A stretch of 64,000 nt of DNA from Rhodanobacteraceae bacterium ZG21-1 (GTDB lineage: Bacteria > Pseudomonadota > Gammaproteobacteria > Xanthomonadales > Rhodanobacteraceae), in the NCBI GenBank assembly GCA_021390615.1, contig JAJEJU010000025.1, forward strand, positions 496,001 through 560,000. The letters are read 5' to 3'. How positions within the stretch are numbered: position 1 is the first letter of the stretch; each line of letters begins with the position of its first letter. Shown here piece by piece: positions 26,900 through 35,419 of this stretch. Both the position numbers and the translations under genes were made by a program. The notes below the pieces were generated by a model that was given only the letters and a program-made list of their open reading frames with translations, was not told the DNA's origin and did no database searches.

Positions 26900-27540
26900 G
26901 CGGCATCGCTGGACTTTGCTGCTTGCCGGCATCACGACGATGCGCGTCGATACCTTGACCGCTCTGCCGCCTTGCCTCGTATAGGCACGCTGGAACAGGT
27001 CGCGGATGCCGAAGATCGTGCCTGTTCCATCGCCTCGGTGCGGGTTCGCCGGCAGCCAGGGTGAAGCGACGCCATCGGCGCGTTCTCCGCGACCGGACGA
27101 CGCCATCGCCATCCACACGGATTCGCATGAACGTCGAAGCCGCTCCAGCTTGCCCCGGCGTAAGCTTCGCTCGGAAACGGTAAGTCCTGCATGTCCGGCC
27201 TGGCGAACAACCGGATTCCGACAGCTCGATCTTCATCGAATGGACAAGCCGCTTGCAGGGCATTCGTCACCCGCCGATCCACGCATCCTGCAAGCCTGCC
27301 CAATCGACCGACGAATGGGCGCTGCCAAGTCGCCGCGGCATCCGCTGCCAGGTGTCGCGCCGACCTCTGGCGAGCCGCAGCGGATGCCACCGCGATGCGC
27401 CATGTCGCGCGATGTGCCGAACCGACATTTCGCCACGCGTTGACAACAAAACTCGCATACATCCCTGCGGAGCTGCGGCCGTTCCACGGCCCCTCAGCCC
27501 GGCATCCAGCCCGCCAAGGCGCCCTCGTTGAAATAGACGG
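26900..27540. other. Long intergenic stretch, no gene recognised
   Basis: About 640 bases between convergent genes. The longest open frames here read as Arg/Ala/Ser-rich strings without domains, ribosome sites or codon bias, so they are chance frames. GC is a little lower than in neighbouring genes. No tRNA-like fold, terminator with T-run or direct repeat was found. Confidence 0.45.
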
Positions 27541-28314
27541 CTACTTGGCCGTGTAGCCGCCATCGACCGCGAGCACCGCGCCCGTCACATAGCTCGCCGC
27601 CCGGGAGATCAGGAACTGGAACGGCGCAGCGATCTCCTCGAGCCTGGCCCGGCGTCCTAGAGGAGTGGCTTCCCGGATCTGCGCTTCGGCACCGGGATTC
27701 GCATGCACAGTGACGCCGGACATGATGTTTTCCACGTAGCCCGGTGCGATGGCGTTGACGCGGATGCCATGCGGCGCCCACTCCACGGCAAGCGTGCGCA
27801 CCAATTGATCCAACCCGCCCTTGCTGGCGCTGTACGGAGCGAGCTGGGGTATCCCGGCACGGGCGGCGATCGACGACGTCATGACGATCGAACCGCCCCG
27901 CTGTCCAGCGGCGATCCAGGCGCGCGCCGCGCTTCGGGCCACCAGGAAGGCGCCCTTCAGATTCACCGCCATGATGCGGTCCCACTCGGCTTCGGCGTAG
28001 TCCAGGGCCGGCTTGATGACGTCGATCCCCGCGTTGCAGATGACCGCATCGAGCCGGCCGAAGCGCTGGATCGCCGCGGAAACCAGCTCGACGGCGCCAC
28101 GCTCGGCGGCGATGTCGCATACCACCGTCGCCAATCCGGCGGCATGGGCGCGGAGTTCATCGCGGGCCGCGCTCGCCTCGTTTTCGTCCAGGCCACCCGC
28201 GCAGACGCTGGCTCCCTGCTGCAGCAACAGCCGGCATATTTCCAGGCCGATGCCCCGCGTGCCGCCGGTGACCAGCACGACCATTCCCGAGACATCGAAC
28301 GGCGAGGAGCTCAT
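27541..28314 (-). CDS. SDR-family oxidoreductase
   Basis: The product is 257 aa from the ATG at 28314, which overlaps the gntR stop as ATGA. It is a classical SDR: cofactor motif TGGTRGIG (residues 16-23), 'CNAGID' at 93-98, catalytic Ser147/148, Tyr161 and Lys165 (YSASK), and 'APGYVENIMSG'. The end 'AASYVTGAVLAVDGGY' is FabG-like. Such enzymes reduce or oxidise sugars, sugar acids, steroids or acyl chains. The coupled GntR/FCD regulator, typical of sugar-acid pathways, suggests a carbohydrate substrate; this is inference. Confidence 0.9.
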   Translation of the reverse strand: MSSSPFDVSGMVVLVTGGTRGIGLEICRLLLQQGASVCAGGLDENEASAARDELRAHAAGLATVVCDIAAERGAVELVSAAIQRFGRLDAVICNAGIDVIKPALDYAEAEWDRIMAVNLKGAFLVARSAARAWIAAGQRGGSIVMTSSIAARAGIPQLAPYSASKGGLDQLVRTLAVEWAPHGIRVNAIAPGYVENIMSGVTVHANPGAEAQIREATPLGRRARLEEIAAPFQFLISRAASYVTGAVLAVDGGYTAK

Positions 28315-28982
28315 GCGTCGCTCCTCGACGCCAGCACCGCCTGCGCGGCTCGCGTCAGGCCGAGCGCCTTCTCGGCGCTCACCGCAAGATGGCTTCTCAG
28401 CAGATTGACGGCGGACGTCCAATCGTTCTTCAACAATGCCTGCAAGATCGCATGATGCTCTTCGAAAGCTTGGCGGCGCCGCACGGCAGTCTCCAGATTC
28501 ATGCGCCGCACGAAACGCACGCGGGCATTCACGTTGCGCAGGATGACCTCCCGCTCGGGATTGGGCGCTAGGTTCGCAAGCGCCATGTGGAAGGCCTCGT
28601 CCTCGGCGATCAGCTCCCGGATCGCATACCGCCCCGGCGCCTTGAGGATGCGCTTGGTGGTGGCTTCCAGCGCCGCGAGTCCTCCGGTGTCGGCGCCGGC
28701 GACCGCCGCCCGATGCAGCGCGCCGGCCTCCAGGTCCGCGCGGATGTCATAAAGCTCGCAGACCTCGGGCGCCTCCACGTGCCGACCGATGAAGCCGATG
28801 CCCGCCGAAGAACGCACCAGACCCTCGCTGACCAGTCGATTCAGCGCCTCGCGGATCGGCACGCGGCTCATGCCGAGCCGCTGACTCAGCCATACCTCGT
28901 TCACTCGCGAGCCCGGCGGCAACTCGTAGTTGACCGCCATCTCGCGCAGCTTGGTGTAGGCCAGTTCCGCATTCGATCGCAT
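28311..28982 (-). CDS. GntR-family regulator with FCD domain
   Basis: The product is 223 aa. The winged helix lies at about residues 5-70 ('AYTKLREMAVNYELPPGSRVNEVWLSQRLGMSRVPIREALNRLVSEGLV'). The FCD effector domain follows at about 75-205, with the conserved 'EDEAFHMALANLAPNPERE' and a late 'FEEHHAILQALLKNDW' containing the His metal ligands. FCD regulators usually respond to sugar acids, gluconate, lactate or similar. It overlaps the SDR gene by 4 bp and is divergent from the beta-helix gene at 29160. Confidence 0.92.
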   Translation of the reverse strand: MRSNAELAYTKLREMAVNYELPPGSRVNEVWLSQRLGMSRVPIREALNRLVSEGLVRSSAGIGFIGRHVEAPEVCELYDIRADLEAGALHRAAVAGADTGGLAALEATTKRILKAPGRYAIRELIAEDEAFHMALANLAPNPEREVILRNVNARVRFVRRMNLETAVRRRQAFEEHHAILQALLKNDWTSAVNLLRSHLAVSAEKALGLTRAAQAVLASRSDA

Positions 28983-28996
28983 ATGACTTTACCCGT

Positions 28997-29016
28997 GTAT
29001 GCATACTGTATACAGT
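28997..29016. promoter_or_regulatory. Candidate GntR operator (two overlapping palindromes)
   Basis: Two perfect palindromes overlap here: GTATGCATAC at 28997-29006 and ACTGTATACAGT at 29005-29016. The core TGTATACA is the typical GntR/FadR-type operator shape. The site begins 15 bp before the gntR start codon, so autoregulation is likely, and the divergent beta-helix gene could also be controlled. Confidence 0.55.
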
Positions 29017-29159
29017 TCAACTGTAGAGTCGTCGTAAGCCCATGTAAAGAGGCGTCGGTAGTACGAGCTGCGCGAAGTGCGCGGTGTCATGGCCGCCGCA
29101 CGCGCGACTTTCGACCTCTATGCACCGACAGCTTCCACTCACTCGATCCGGGAGATTCC

Positions 29160-30134
29160 ATGTCGATATCACGAGCTCGCCCCAGCCTCGTCGCCACCAC
29201 GCTCTTCACCGCCCTGACGCTTGCCCTCGGCAGCGGCAACCTGCATGCCCAGTCCGCGCCTCGCGCCCGGGCCGAAGCCGCAGCGATGATCGGTTGCAAC
29301 GACTATGTCTCCTGCGGATTTCCGAACGCCGCCAACAGCGGCGTACCGAGCGGCATTCAGCTCACGCCTATCAATGGAGGAAGCGACGGGCTCACCATCA
29401 CCCAGGATGGCACCGTCATCGACGCGGCCGACGTGACGGGATGGATCAACGTCTATGCCAACAACGTGACCATCAAGAATTCGCGCATCACTACCACCGG
29501 CTACTGGGGCATCATGCTGGCCGAGGGCTACTCAGGCCTGAAGGTGCTCAACAGCACGGTGGTCGGCGTGCCGGGACAAGGCGCCGACAACGGCGGCGAA
29601 GACTACGGCATCGCAATCTATGGCGGCCCCGGCGTCGAGATCGCCTACAACGACATCTCGCAGTTCGCGCACGACTTCGCCGGCAGCAACGGTTATGTGC
29701 ACGACAACTACATGCACGACCTGCAGGCCTTCATCTACGGCACGGGCACCGACTATGCCCATCTTGAAGACGTCTACGACGGCGGCAACGACACTCGTCC
29801 GTTGCTGCTGCAGCACAACACCTTCCTCGATCAAGTGACCGGCGACCGCGGCGAGACGGCCGCCGTGTACGCCACCGACGACGACGGCCCGCTGACCAAT
29901 GTCACCGTGGACGACAACTGGCTGGCCGGCGGCGCGTTTGCCCTCTATGCCGGCAATCGTAACGGTAACGCCACCAACATCCATGTCACCGACAACAAAT
30001 TCTCCACCGCCTATTTCCCCAACAGCGGTTTCCATGGTCCGATCGGGCAGTACAACCCGGACGGCCAGGGCAATGTCATCAGCGGCAACGTGATCGCCGA
30101 TGGCCTCAACGCGGGGCAGCCCGTGACGCCCTGA
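29160..30134 (+). CDS. Secreted right-handed beta-helix protein
   Basis: The product is 324 aa from the ATG at 29160, with GGGAGA as ribosome site. Residues 1-30 are a signal peptide ending LHAQ. The rest shows repeated short strands rich in Asn, Asp, Gly and Thr ('VYANNVTIKNSRITTTGYWGI', 'VLNSTVVGVPG', 'VDDNWLAGGAFALYAGN', 'VTDNKFSTAYF'), the pattern of right-handed parallel beta-helices. Such proteins include polysaccharide lyases and glycosidases. The early 'CGFPNAANSGVPSG' motif occurs in secreted beta-helix proteins of other phyla, so transfer is possible. No catalytic site can be named. It is divergent from gntR. Confidence 0.8.
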   Translation: MSISRARPSLVATTLFTALTLALGSGNLHAQSAPRARAEAAAMIGCNDYVSCGFPNAANSGVPSGIQLTPINGGSDGLTITQDGTVIDAADVTGWINVYANNVTIKNSRITTTGYWGIMLAEGYSGLKVLNSTVVGVPGQGADNGGEDYGIAIYGGPGVEIAYNDISQFAHDFAGSNGYVHDNYMHDLQAFIYGTGTDYAHLEDVYDGGNDTRPLLLQHNTFLDQVTGDRGETAAVYATDDDGPLTNVTVDDNWLAGGAFALYAGNRNGNATNIHVTDNKFSTAYFPNSGFHGPIGQYNPDGQGNVISGNVIADGLNAGQPVTP

Positions 30135-30764
30135 TCAGAGCGATGCGCTGGCAATGGGAATCCGTCGCGGCGTCGCGATGCCAGGCGTCGCCTGCGCGTG
30201 CAGGCCTGCCAAGAACCATCCCGTCTGATCCACCTGTCCTGAACGCCGGCTCGCGCGCGAGCCAGTCTCGCACTTCTGGCTCGCGCAGCTCTTCAATTCC
30301 GGCATCGCACCGGGGCATTCGCTTCGCCGAGCCGCATGCTTGAATCACTGGCATGCGCCTCGGCGACTCGCGCGTCGGCGTCGACCGACGGCATCATGAT
30401 TTCGCCGCCACACCACGCGGCCTGCCGCGAGCTCCCTTGCCGGCCGCGACATGTTCAGCGCCAGGGCACTGCACAGCCGGTTTGCCTTGCTCACGCAGCA
30501 CAAGGCCTGACCTCCGATAGTGCAGCCTCGACACGAACCGCGGTCGCCGTCCGAGAGCTTGCCAGTCGCTGACGCCATGCATCCTGCGGCCTTCCGACAA
30601 GGCCGGCGAGCTTCGAAGTTTCGCGGTTACAGGTCGAATGGCCGGCAGCCACTGGCTTCGCGAATTCGCCTTGTCGCCCCGCACCGCTGGGCGCGGCGAA
30701 GACCAAGGCACGACGCGACTCACGGAATGGCTGCCACTGCGATGCCTGCTCGGCGGATGAGAAC
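30135..30764. other. Long intergenic stretch, no gene recognised
   Basis: About 630 bases between the beta-helix gene and the convergent dapE gene. All open frames are short or lack coding character. No terminator with a T-run, tRNA or long repeat was seen. Confidence 0.45.
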
Positions 30765-31907
30765 TCAGCCTGACGCAACCAGCAGGCGCTGGCAGATCGC
30801 CTGGTACAGCGCGGGCAGCCGTTCCACGTCGGCCACCTCGACACACTCGTCGACCTTGTGGATGCTGGCGTTGACCGGCCCCAGTTCGACCACCTCCGCG
30901 CCCAGCGGCGCGATGAAGCGACCGTCGGACGTGCCGCCGCCGGTGCTCTGCTCGGGCTCGATCCCGCACAGCTCCCGGCATACCGCCAGCACCGTCTCGC
31001 GCAGCACGCCGCCCGGTGGAGTCAGGAAGGGCTCGCCGGAGAGATTCCAATCCAGCGCGAAATCCAGCCCGTGCTGACACAGGATCGCCTCGCTGCGCGC
31101 GCGCAGCTCGTCCGCACGGCTGGCGGTGCCGTAGCGGAAATTGATCGCAGCCACCAGCTCGCCGGGAATCACGTTGTTGGCGCCGGTGCCCGCATTGAGG
31201 TTGGAGACCTGAAACGAAGTCGGCGGGAAGTCGTCATTGCCTTCGTCCCAGCGTTCGGCAGCGAGTTCGGCCAGCGCCGGCGCGAAGGCGTGGATCGGGT
31301 TCAGCGCCTTCTCCGGATAGGCGACGTGACCCTGCACGCCACGCACCCGCAGCTGTCCGGAAAGCGAGCCGCGCCGGCCGACCCGTATCAGGTCGCCCAG
31401 CACCGACTTCGCCGAAGGTTCGCCGACCACGCACCAGTCGATGCGTTCGCCGTCGGCACGAAAGCGCTCGGCCATCTTGCGCACGCCATCGAGGTTGGCC
31501 GGCCCTTCTTCGTCACTGGTCAGCAGCAATCCGACCCGACCGCGATGCTGCGGCTGTGCCGCCACGAACCGTTCGAGCGCGATCGCCATCGCCGCCACCG
31601 AGCCTTTCATGTCCGCCGCGCCGCGGCCGTAAAGACGGCCATCGCGGATCGAAGGCTCGAACGGCGGACTGCCCCAGGCCGACTCCGGACCGCTGGGCAC
31701 CACGTCGGTATGGCCGAGGAAGATCAGGGTGGGTCCGCCCGAACCATGGGTGGCCCACAGATTGTCCACGTCGCCGTAGCGCACATGCTCCACCTGGAAG
31801 CCCGCGCCATGCAGGCGCGCGCCGAGCACGCGCTGGCAGCCGTCGTCCTCCGGCGTCACGGAGCGGCGGCGGATCAGGTCGAAGGCGAGTTCAAGTACGT
31901 CGGACAT
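30765..31907 (-). CDS. dapE: Succinyl-diaminopimelate desuccinylase DapE
   Basis: The product is 380 aa from the ATG at 31907; a TTG at 31922 is possible. It is an M20 metallopeptidase-type enzyme. Metal and catalytic motifs are 'GHTDVVPSG' (His66), 'GRGAADMKG' (Asp99) and 'DEEGPA' (Glu133/134), with '[11 protein letters not shown]' near the end. It hydrolyses N-succinyl-LL-diaminopimelate to LL-diaminopimelate and succinate, the step toward lysine and peptidoglycan. dapD, for an earlier step, lies 2 kb away on the same strand. Confidence 0.96.
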   Translation of the reverse strand: MSDVLELAFDLIRRRSVTPEDDGCQRVLGARLHGAGFQVEHVRYGDVDNLWATHGSGGPTLIFLGHTDVVPSGPESAWGSPPFEPSIRDGRLYGRGAADMKGSVAAMAIALERFVAAQPQHRGRVGLLLTSDEEGPANLDGVRKMAERFRADGERIDWCVVGEPSAKSVLGDLIRVGRRGSLSGQLRVRGVQGHVAYPEKALNPIHAFAPALAELAAERWDEGNDDFPPTSFQVSNLNAGTGANNVIPGELVAAINFRYGTASRADELRARSEAILCQHGLDFALDWNLSGEPFLTPPGGVLRETVLAVCRELCGIEPEQSTGGGTSDGRFIAPLGAEVVELGPVNASIHKVDECVEVADVERLPALYQAICQRLLVASG

Positions 31908-31962
31908 GGACGGCACGGTCAAGCACGAGGAAGGTGACCCAGCATAGCAAGCGGGGCGGCGA

Positions 31963-31991
31963 CCATATAGTTGACTGAGTCAACTATATGG
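31963..31991. promoter_or_regulatory. 29-bp perfect palindrome, candidate MarR operator
   Basis: Two 14-bp arms (31963-31976 and 31978-31991) are perfect reverse complements around a single G at 31977. The core AGTTGACT...AGTCAACT matches MarR-family sites of the TTGAC-type. TTGACT at 31971-31976 could also be a -35 box, with CATGAT at 31992-31997 as a -10 box at a short 15-bp spacing. The site lies 34 bp before the likely MarR-GNAT start, so bound protein would block its promoter. It also lies 55 bp upstream of dapE. Confidence 0.65.
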
Positions 31992-32025
31992 CATGATGCT
32001 GTCACCCCCGCTCCGAGGTCGCGCC

Positions 32026-32994
32026 ATGTCCCTCCCGCAACAGCAGCATCTGGAAGCCTTCCGCCGGTTCAACCGGTTCTATACGCAGCAGATCGGTGTG
32101 CTGGAGCCGAAGTTGCTCGACAGCGCGTTCACGCTGACCCAGGCGCGCGTGCTGTACGAACTGGCCCAGCGCAAGCAGACCACGGCCAGCGAGATCGGCT
32201 CGGCGCTCGCTTTGGACGCCGGTTATCTCAGCCGCATCCTGCGCGGCTTCGAGCAGCAAGGCCTGCTGGCGCGCAAACGCTCGCATGAAGATCGCCGGCA
32301 TGTGGCACTGGCGCTGACCGCCGCTGGCCGACGCGTGTTCAAGCAGCTCGACCAGAGCTCACAAGCGCAGGCGTCCGCCACCCTGTCGCGCTTGTCGCCG
32401 AACCGCCGTCAGCAGTTGCTGGACAGCATGCACACCGTGCAGCAGCTGCTCGATCCGCCCTCGGCAGAAGCTGGTCGCGTCGTCATTCGCAGCCACCGCC
32501 CAGGCGACCTGGGCTGGGCGATCGAGCGGCATGGCCGGCTGTATACCGACGAATATGGCTGGAACGAACAGTTCGAAGTGCTGGTCGCCGGCCTGTTCGC
32601 CGACTTCGCCGCGCGGCACGATCCCGCGACGGAGCACTTCTGGATCGCCGAAGTCGATGGCCAGCGCGCCGGCTGCGTGTTCCTGGTGCGCAATGCGGAC
32701 GATGCCGACACCGCGCAATTGCGCTGCCTGCTGGTCGACCCGGCCGGCCGCGGCCTGGGCGTGGGCCGACAGCTGGTGGACCAATGCATCCGCTTCGCCC
32801 GTGCGGCCGGTTATCGCCGCATGATGCTGTGGACCAATGATGTGCTGGTCGCGGCGCGACGCATCTACGAAGCCGCCGGCTTCACGCTGAGCAAGGAATA
32901 TCGCCACCACAGCTTCGGCCACGACCTGGTCGGCCAGATCTGGACGCTGGCACTGACGCCGGCCGAGAAACTCAGCGACCGAACAGCTTCTTGA
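32026..32994 (+). CDS. MarR-type regulator fused to GNAT acetyltransferase
   Basis: The product is 322 aa from the ATG at 32026, which has a GAGGTC ribosome site; an ATG at 31993 is an alternative. Residues 1-145 are a MarR winged helix ('FTLTQARVLYELAQRKQTTASEIGSALALDAGYLSRILRGFEQQGLL' and wing 'SHEDRRHVAL'). Residues 150-315 are a GNAT domain with the acetyl-CoA loop 'DPAGRGLGVGRQLV' and the late 'IYEAAGF'. This two-domain type is known in many bacteria, but the substrate is generally unknown. A perfect palindrome just upstream suggests autorepression. Its 3' end overlaps the Spx/ArsC-like gene tail to tail by 23 bp. Confidence 0.92.
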   Translation: MSLPQQQHLEAFRRFNRFYTQQIGVLEPKLLDSAFTLTQARVLYELAQRKQTTASEIGSALALDAGYLSRILRGFEQQGLLARKRSHEDRRHVALALTAAGRRVFKQLDQSSQAQASATLSRLSPNRRQQLLDSMHTVQQLLDPPSAEAGRVVIRSHRPGDLGWAIERHGRLYTDEYGWNEQFEVLVAGLFADFAARHDPATEHFWIAEVDGQRAGCVFLVRNADDADTAQLRCLLVDPAGRGLGVGRQLVDQCIRFARAAGYRRMMLWTNDVLVAARRIYEAAGFTLSKEYRHHSFGHDLVGQIWTLALTPAEKLSDRTAS

Positions 32995-33325
32995 AGCCGT
33001 TGTCGGTGAAACCGACGCTCACACTGCCGTCGTCCATCACCACCACCGGCCGGCGGACCAGGGCGGGATGCTCCTTGAGCAGCAGGGTCCACTCCGGATC
33101 GCTGCCGGGGTTCTTGCGCTGCGGCAGCAGATTGCGCCAGGTGGTCGAGGATTTGTTGACCAGCTTTTCCCAGCCGCCGAGCTGCTGCGCCCACGCCTTC
33201 AAGGTGGCCGCCGGCACGGGATTGGCGCGGTAATCGACGAAGTCGTGCGCGACCTCGAAACGGTTGAGCCAGTTACGCGCCTTGCGGCAGGTATCGCAGG
33301 TGGGCAAGCCATACAGCGTCGTCAT
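32972..33325 (-). CDS. Spx/ArsC-family protein (YffB-like)
   Basis: The product is 117 aa with a thioredoxin-like fold. The CxxC motif CDTC is at residues 10-13 ('LPTCDTCRKARNWL'), and 'NKSSTTWRNL', 'LLKEHPALVRRPVVV' and 'GFTDNGFKKLF' follow, all typical of the ArsC/Spx/YffB group. Arsenate-reductase activity is unproven for this group. The ATG at 33325 overlaps the stop of the membrane protein upstream as ATGA. The gene ends under the convergent MarR-GNAT gene. Confidence 0.9.
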   Translation of the reverse strand: MTTLYGLPTCDTCRKARNWLNRFEVAHDFVDYRANPVPAATLKAWAQQLGGWEKLVNKSSTTWRNLLPQRKNPGSDPEWTLLLKEHPALVRRPVVVMDDGSVSVGFTDNGFKKLFGR

Positions 33326-33816
33326 GCCGAAACATCCTTTGGGCGCATCTGCTGCGCTCTCTCGCTCAGGTCGCGGACCAGCGCCTCGACCACGGGTCTA
33401 GATGGTACCAGCCTGATCGTGGGCACCCTGGGCAGGAAGGAGATGACATCGCCCAGCGCGCAGGGCCGATTCAACACCAGCGTCACCCGATAAGGCTGTG
33501 CCTCCTCGTAGCAGACATTGGTCACGTCGCCCAGGGAAATCGAGGTAAGCCCCTTGCCGCTGCGCACGTCGAGATGATCGCCGCAGTCGTAGACGCTCTC
33601 GACCAGGCCCTTCACGTACTGGCCGTACATGAATGCGCCAATCACGATCATGAAAGCGATCTGGGCGAGATATTCGGCCGACCATCGGGATGCCCCGCCC
33701 ACGCTCATCACCACCAGCGCCATGACGGCCAGGGCGGTCACGCCCAGCGGATAACCCCATTTCATCAGCAGCATGTGGCCGGACGAAATCCTTCGCCCGG
33801 CCCGCCGCTCTGTCAC
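33322..33816 (-). CDS. Small membrane protein between dapD and the Spx-like gene
   Basis: The product is 164 aa from the GTG at 33816, which overlaps the dapD stop (GTGA) and has a GGAG ribosome site seven bases before it; an ATG at 33774 would give 150 aa. Residues about 20-42 and 47-66 are two membrane segments ('[17 protein letters not shown]', '[17 protein letters not shown]'). The rest is a soluble domain with '[27 protein letters not shown]', which resembles small PH-like proteins of bacterial membranes. Both neighbours overlap it, so it is translationally coupled. Function unknown. Confidence 0.75.
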   Translation of the reverse strand: MTERRAGRRISSGHMLLMKWGYPLGVTALAVMALVVMSVGGASRWSAEYLAQIAFMIVIGAFMYGQYVKGLVESVYDCGDHLDVRSGKGLTSISLGDVTNVCYEEAQPYRVTLVLNRPCALGDVISFLPRVPTIRLVPSRPVVEALVRDLSERAQQMRPKDVSA

Positions 33817-34643
33817 TCCACGGCTCCGCGCAGCAGCTCGTTGATGCTGGTCTTGCTGCGTGTCTTCTCGTCCACCTGCTTGACGATGATGGCGGCATAC
33901 AGGCTGTGGCTGCCGTCCTTGGCCGGCAGGCTGCCGGCCACCACCACGCTGCCCGCCGGCACGCGGCCATAGCTGATCTGGCCGGTGGCGCGGTCGAAGA
34001 TGCGGGTGGACTGGCCGAGGAACACGCCCATGCCGATCACGCTGCCGCGCTCCACCACCACGCCCTCGACCACTTCCGAGCGCGCGCCGATGAAGCAGTG
34101 ATCCTCGATGATGGTCGGGTTGGCCTGCAGCGGTTCGAGCACGCCGCCGATGCCGACGCCGCCGGAAAGATGCACGCCGGCGCCGATCTGCGCGCAGGAA
34201 CCCACGGTGGCCCAGGTGTCGACCATGCTGCCGGCGCCGACGTAGGCGCCGATGTTGACGTAGCTCGGCATCAGCACCGCATCCTTGGCGATGTGCGCGC
34301 CGCGGCGCACCAGCGCGCCCGGCACCACCCGCGCGCCCAGCTGCTCCAGCTCCAGGTCGTCGCCGTGGGCGAAGCGCAGCGGCACCTTGTCGAAGGCCTG
34401 CGCCGGACCGCCGTCCACCACGCGGTTGCCGTTGATGCGGAAGTACAGCAGCACGGCCTTCTTGATCCACTGGTTCACCGTCCAGCCGCCGTGGCCGTCC
34501 GGCTCGGCGACGCGGCGCTCGCCGGATTCGAGCAGGTCCAGCACTTGCCCGATCGCGGGGCGCAGGTGTGTCTCGATCTCGCTCTGGCTGAGCGCGCTGC
34601 GGCGCTCGAAGGCGTCGTCGATGAGAGTCTCGATGGTCTGCAT
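33813..34643 (-). CDS. dapD: Tetrahydrodipicolinate N-succinyltransferase DapD
   Basis: The product is 276 aa from the ATG at 34643, close to the usual 274; the frame runs further to a TTG at 34679. Residues 1-95 are the helical N-terminal domain, and the rest is a left-handed beta-helix of hexapeptide repeats ('[32 protein letters not shown]'). It succinylates tetrahydrodipicolinate using succinyl-CoA in the lysine/diaminopimelate pathway. It heads a three-gene operon with 4-bp overlaps into the membrane protein and Spx-like genes. Confidence 0.95.
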   Translation of the reverse strand: MQTIETLIDDAFERRSALSQSEIETHLRPAIGQVLDLLESGERRVAEPDGHGGWTVNQWIKKAVLLYFRINGNRVVDGGPAQAFDKVPLRFAHGDDLELEQLGARVVPGALVRRGAHIAKDAVLMPSYVNIGAYVGAGSMVDTWATVGSCAQIGAGVHLSGGVGIGGVLEPLQANPTIIEDHCFIGARSEVVEGVVVERGSVIGMGVFLGQSTRIFDRATGQISYGRVPAGSVVVAGSLPAKDGSHSLYAAIIVKQVDEKTRSKTSINELLRGAVE

Positions 34644-34728
34644 ATGTCGCTGGGCCTTGCACGCTCGGTCGGTCGACAAGGTTACACGCTGACGGCGCCG
34701 GCGTGGACCGCGTGCCGCGCGGATCGCC

Positions 34729-35256
34729 TCACAGCATGGCCAGCACGATCGGCGCCGCCACGCCGGCCAGCAGGATCGCGGTGATGCGCAGCGGATGGCG
34801 CGTATAGCGGTACGCCATGTACAGGCCGCTCAGGGTCGAGATCAGCAGGCCCAGCGACACCAGCGCGAAGAACAGCTTCAGCGGCAGCGCGCTCGGCGCC
34901 TTCGCCGCGGGTGCGGGCACCGGCGTCGCATGATCCGCAGCAAGCGCGCCAGCACCGCTGCCGGCGATCGCCGCATGAGCCGCCCCGTCCGCGCCGGCGC
35001 GGTGTTCGCCGGCCGGCGCATCGCTGCCGGGCGACGGCCGCCGCTGCGGCAGCACGGTGGTCTGCTTCTTGTGCAATTGCGCCATCGTCGCCAGCCAGGC
35101 CGGCGGCGCGTAGTCGCTGCCGCGCGAACGCTCGTGCAGGCCGAAGGTCTGCAGGCCGCCGGTGATGGCGAAGAACAGCAGCATCGGCGCGGTGAACACG
35201 CCCAGGTAGAGATGCAGCAGGCGGAGGAATTTCAGCAGGCGGTGCGAAGCGGACAT
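34729..35256 (-). CDS. Membrane protein of the PepSY-associated type
   Basis: The product is 175 aa from the ATG at 35256. The first part, '[36 protein letters not shown]', is the typical opening of PepSY-associated transmembrane proteins. An Ala/Pro/His-rich periplasmic loop of about 70 residues follows, then two more membrane segments ending '[22 protein letters not shown]'. No PepSY domain is present in the loop, so it is a short form. Relatives of full length are linked to iron or siderophore reduction; that link is only suggestive here. Confidence 0.75.
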   Translation of the reverse strand: MSASHRLLKFLRLLHLYLGVFTAPMLLFFAITGGLQTFGLHERSRGSDYAPPAWLATMAQLHKKQTTVLPQRRPSPGSDAPAGEHRAGADGAAHAAIAGSGAGALAADHATPVPAPAAKAPSALPLKLFFALVSLGLLISTLSGLYMAYRYTRHPLRITAILLAGVAAPIVLAML

Positions 35257-35419
35257 AGAACCCTGGCGTGCGTGGAAAGGTGGCGGCGAACCTGGATGCA
35301 AGATCCTGCGCCGGCGCGCGGCGAGGCGGCCAGGACGACCCGGGCATCAAGTTGCCGGCGAGTATGCCAAATGAGAAGCATTCCTGGCGCTCGCCGCCGC
35401 CGATCGAAGTGCGGCAGGC

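Noticed and set aside
26932-27462. Minus-strand frame of 176 codons in the 26.9-27.5 kb gap
   Set aside because: Composition is random (Arg, Ala, Ser, Trp), no start signal, and no domain. The gap is treated as non-coding.
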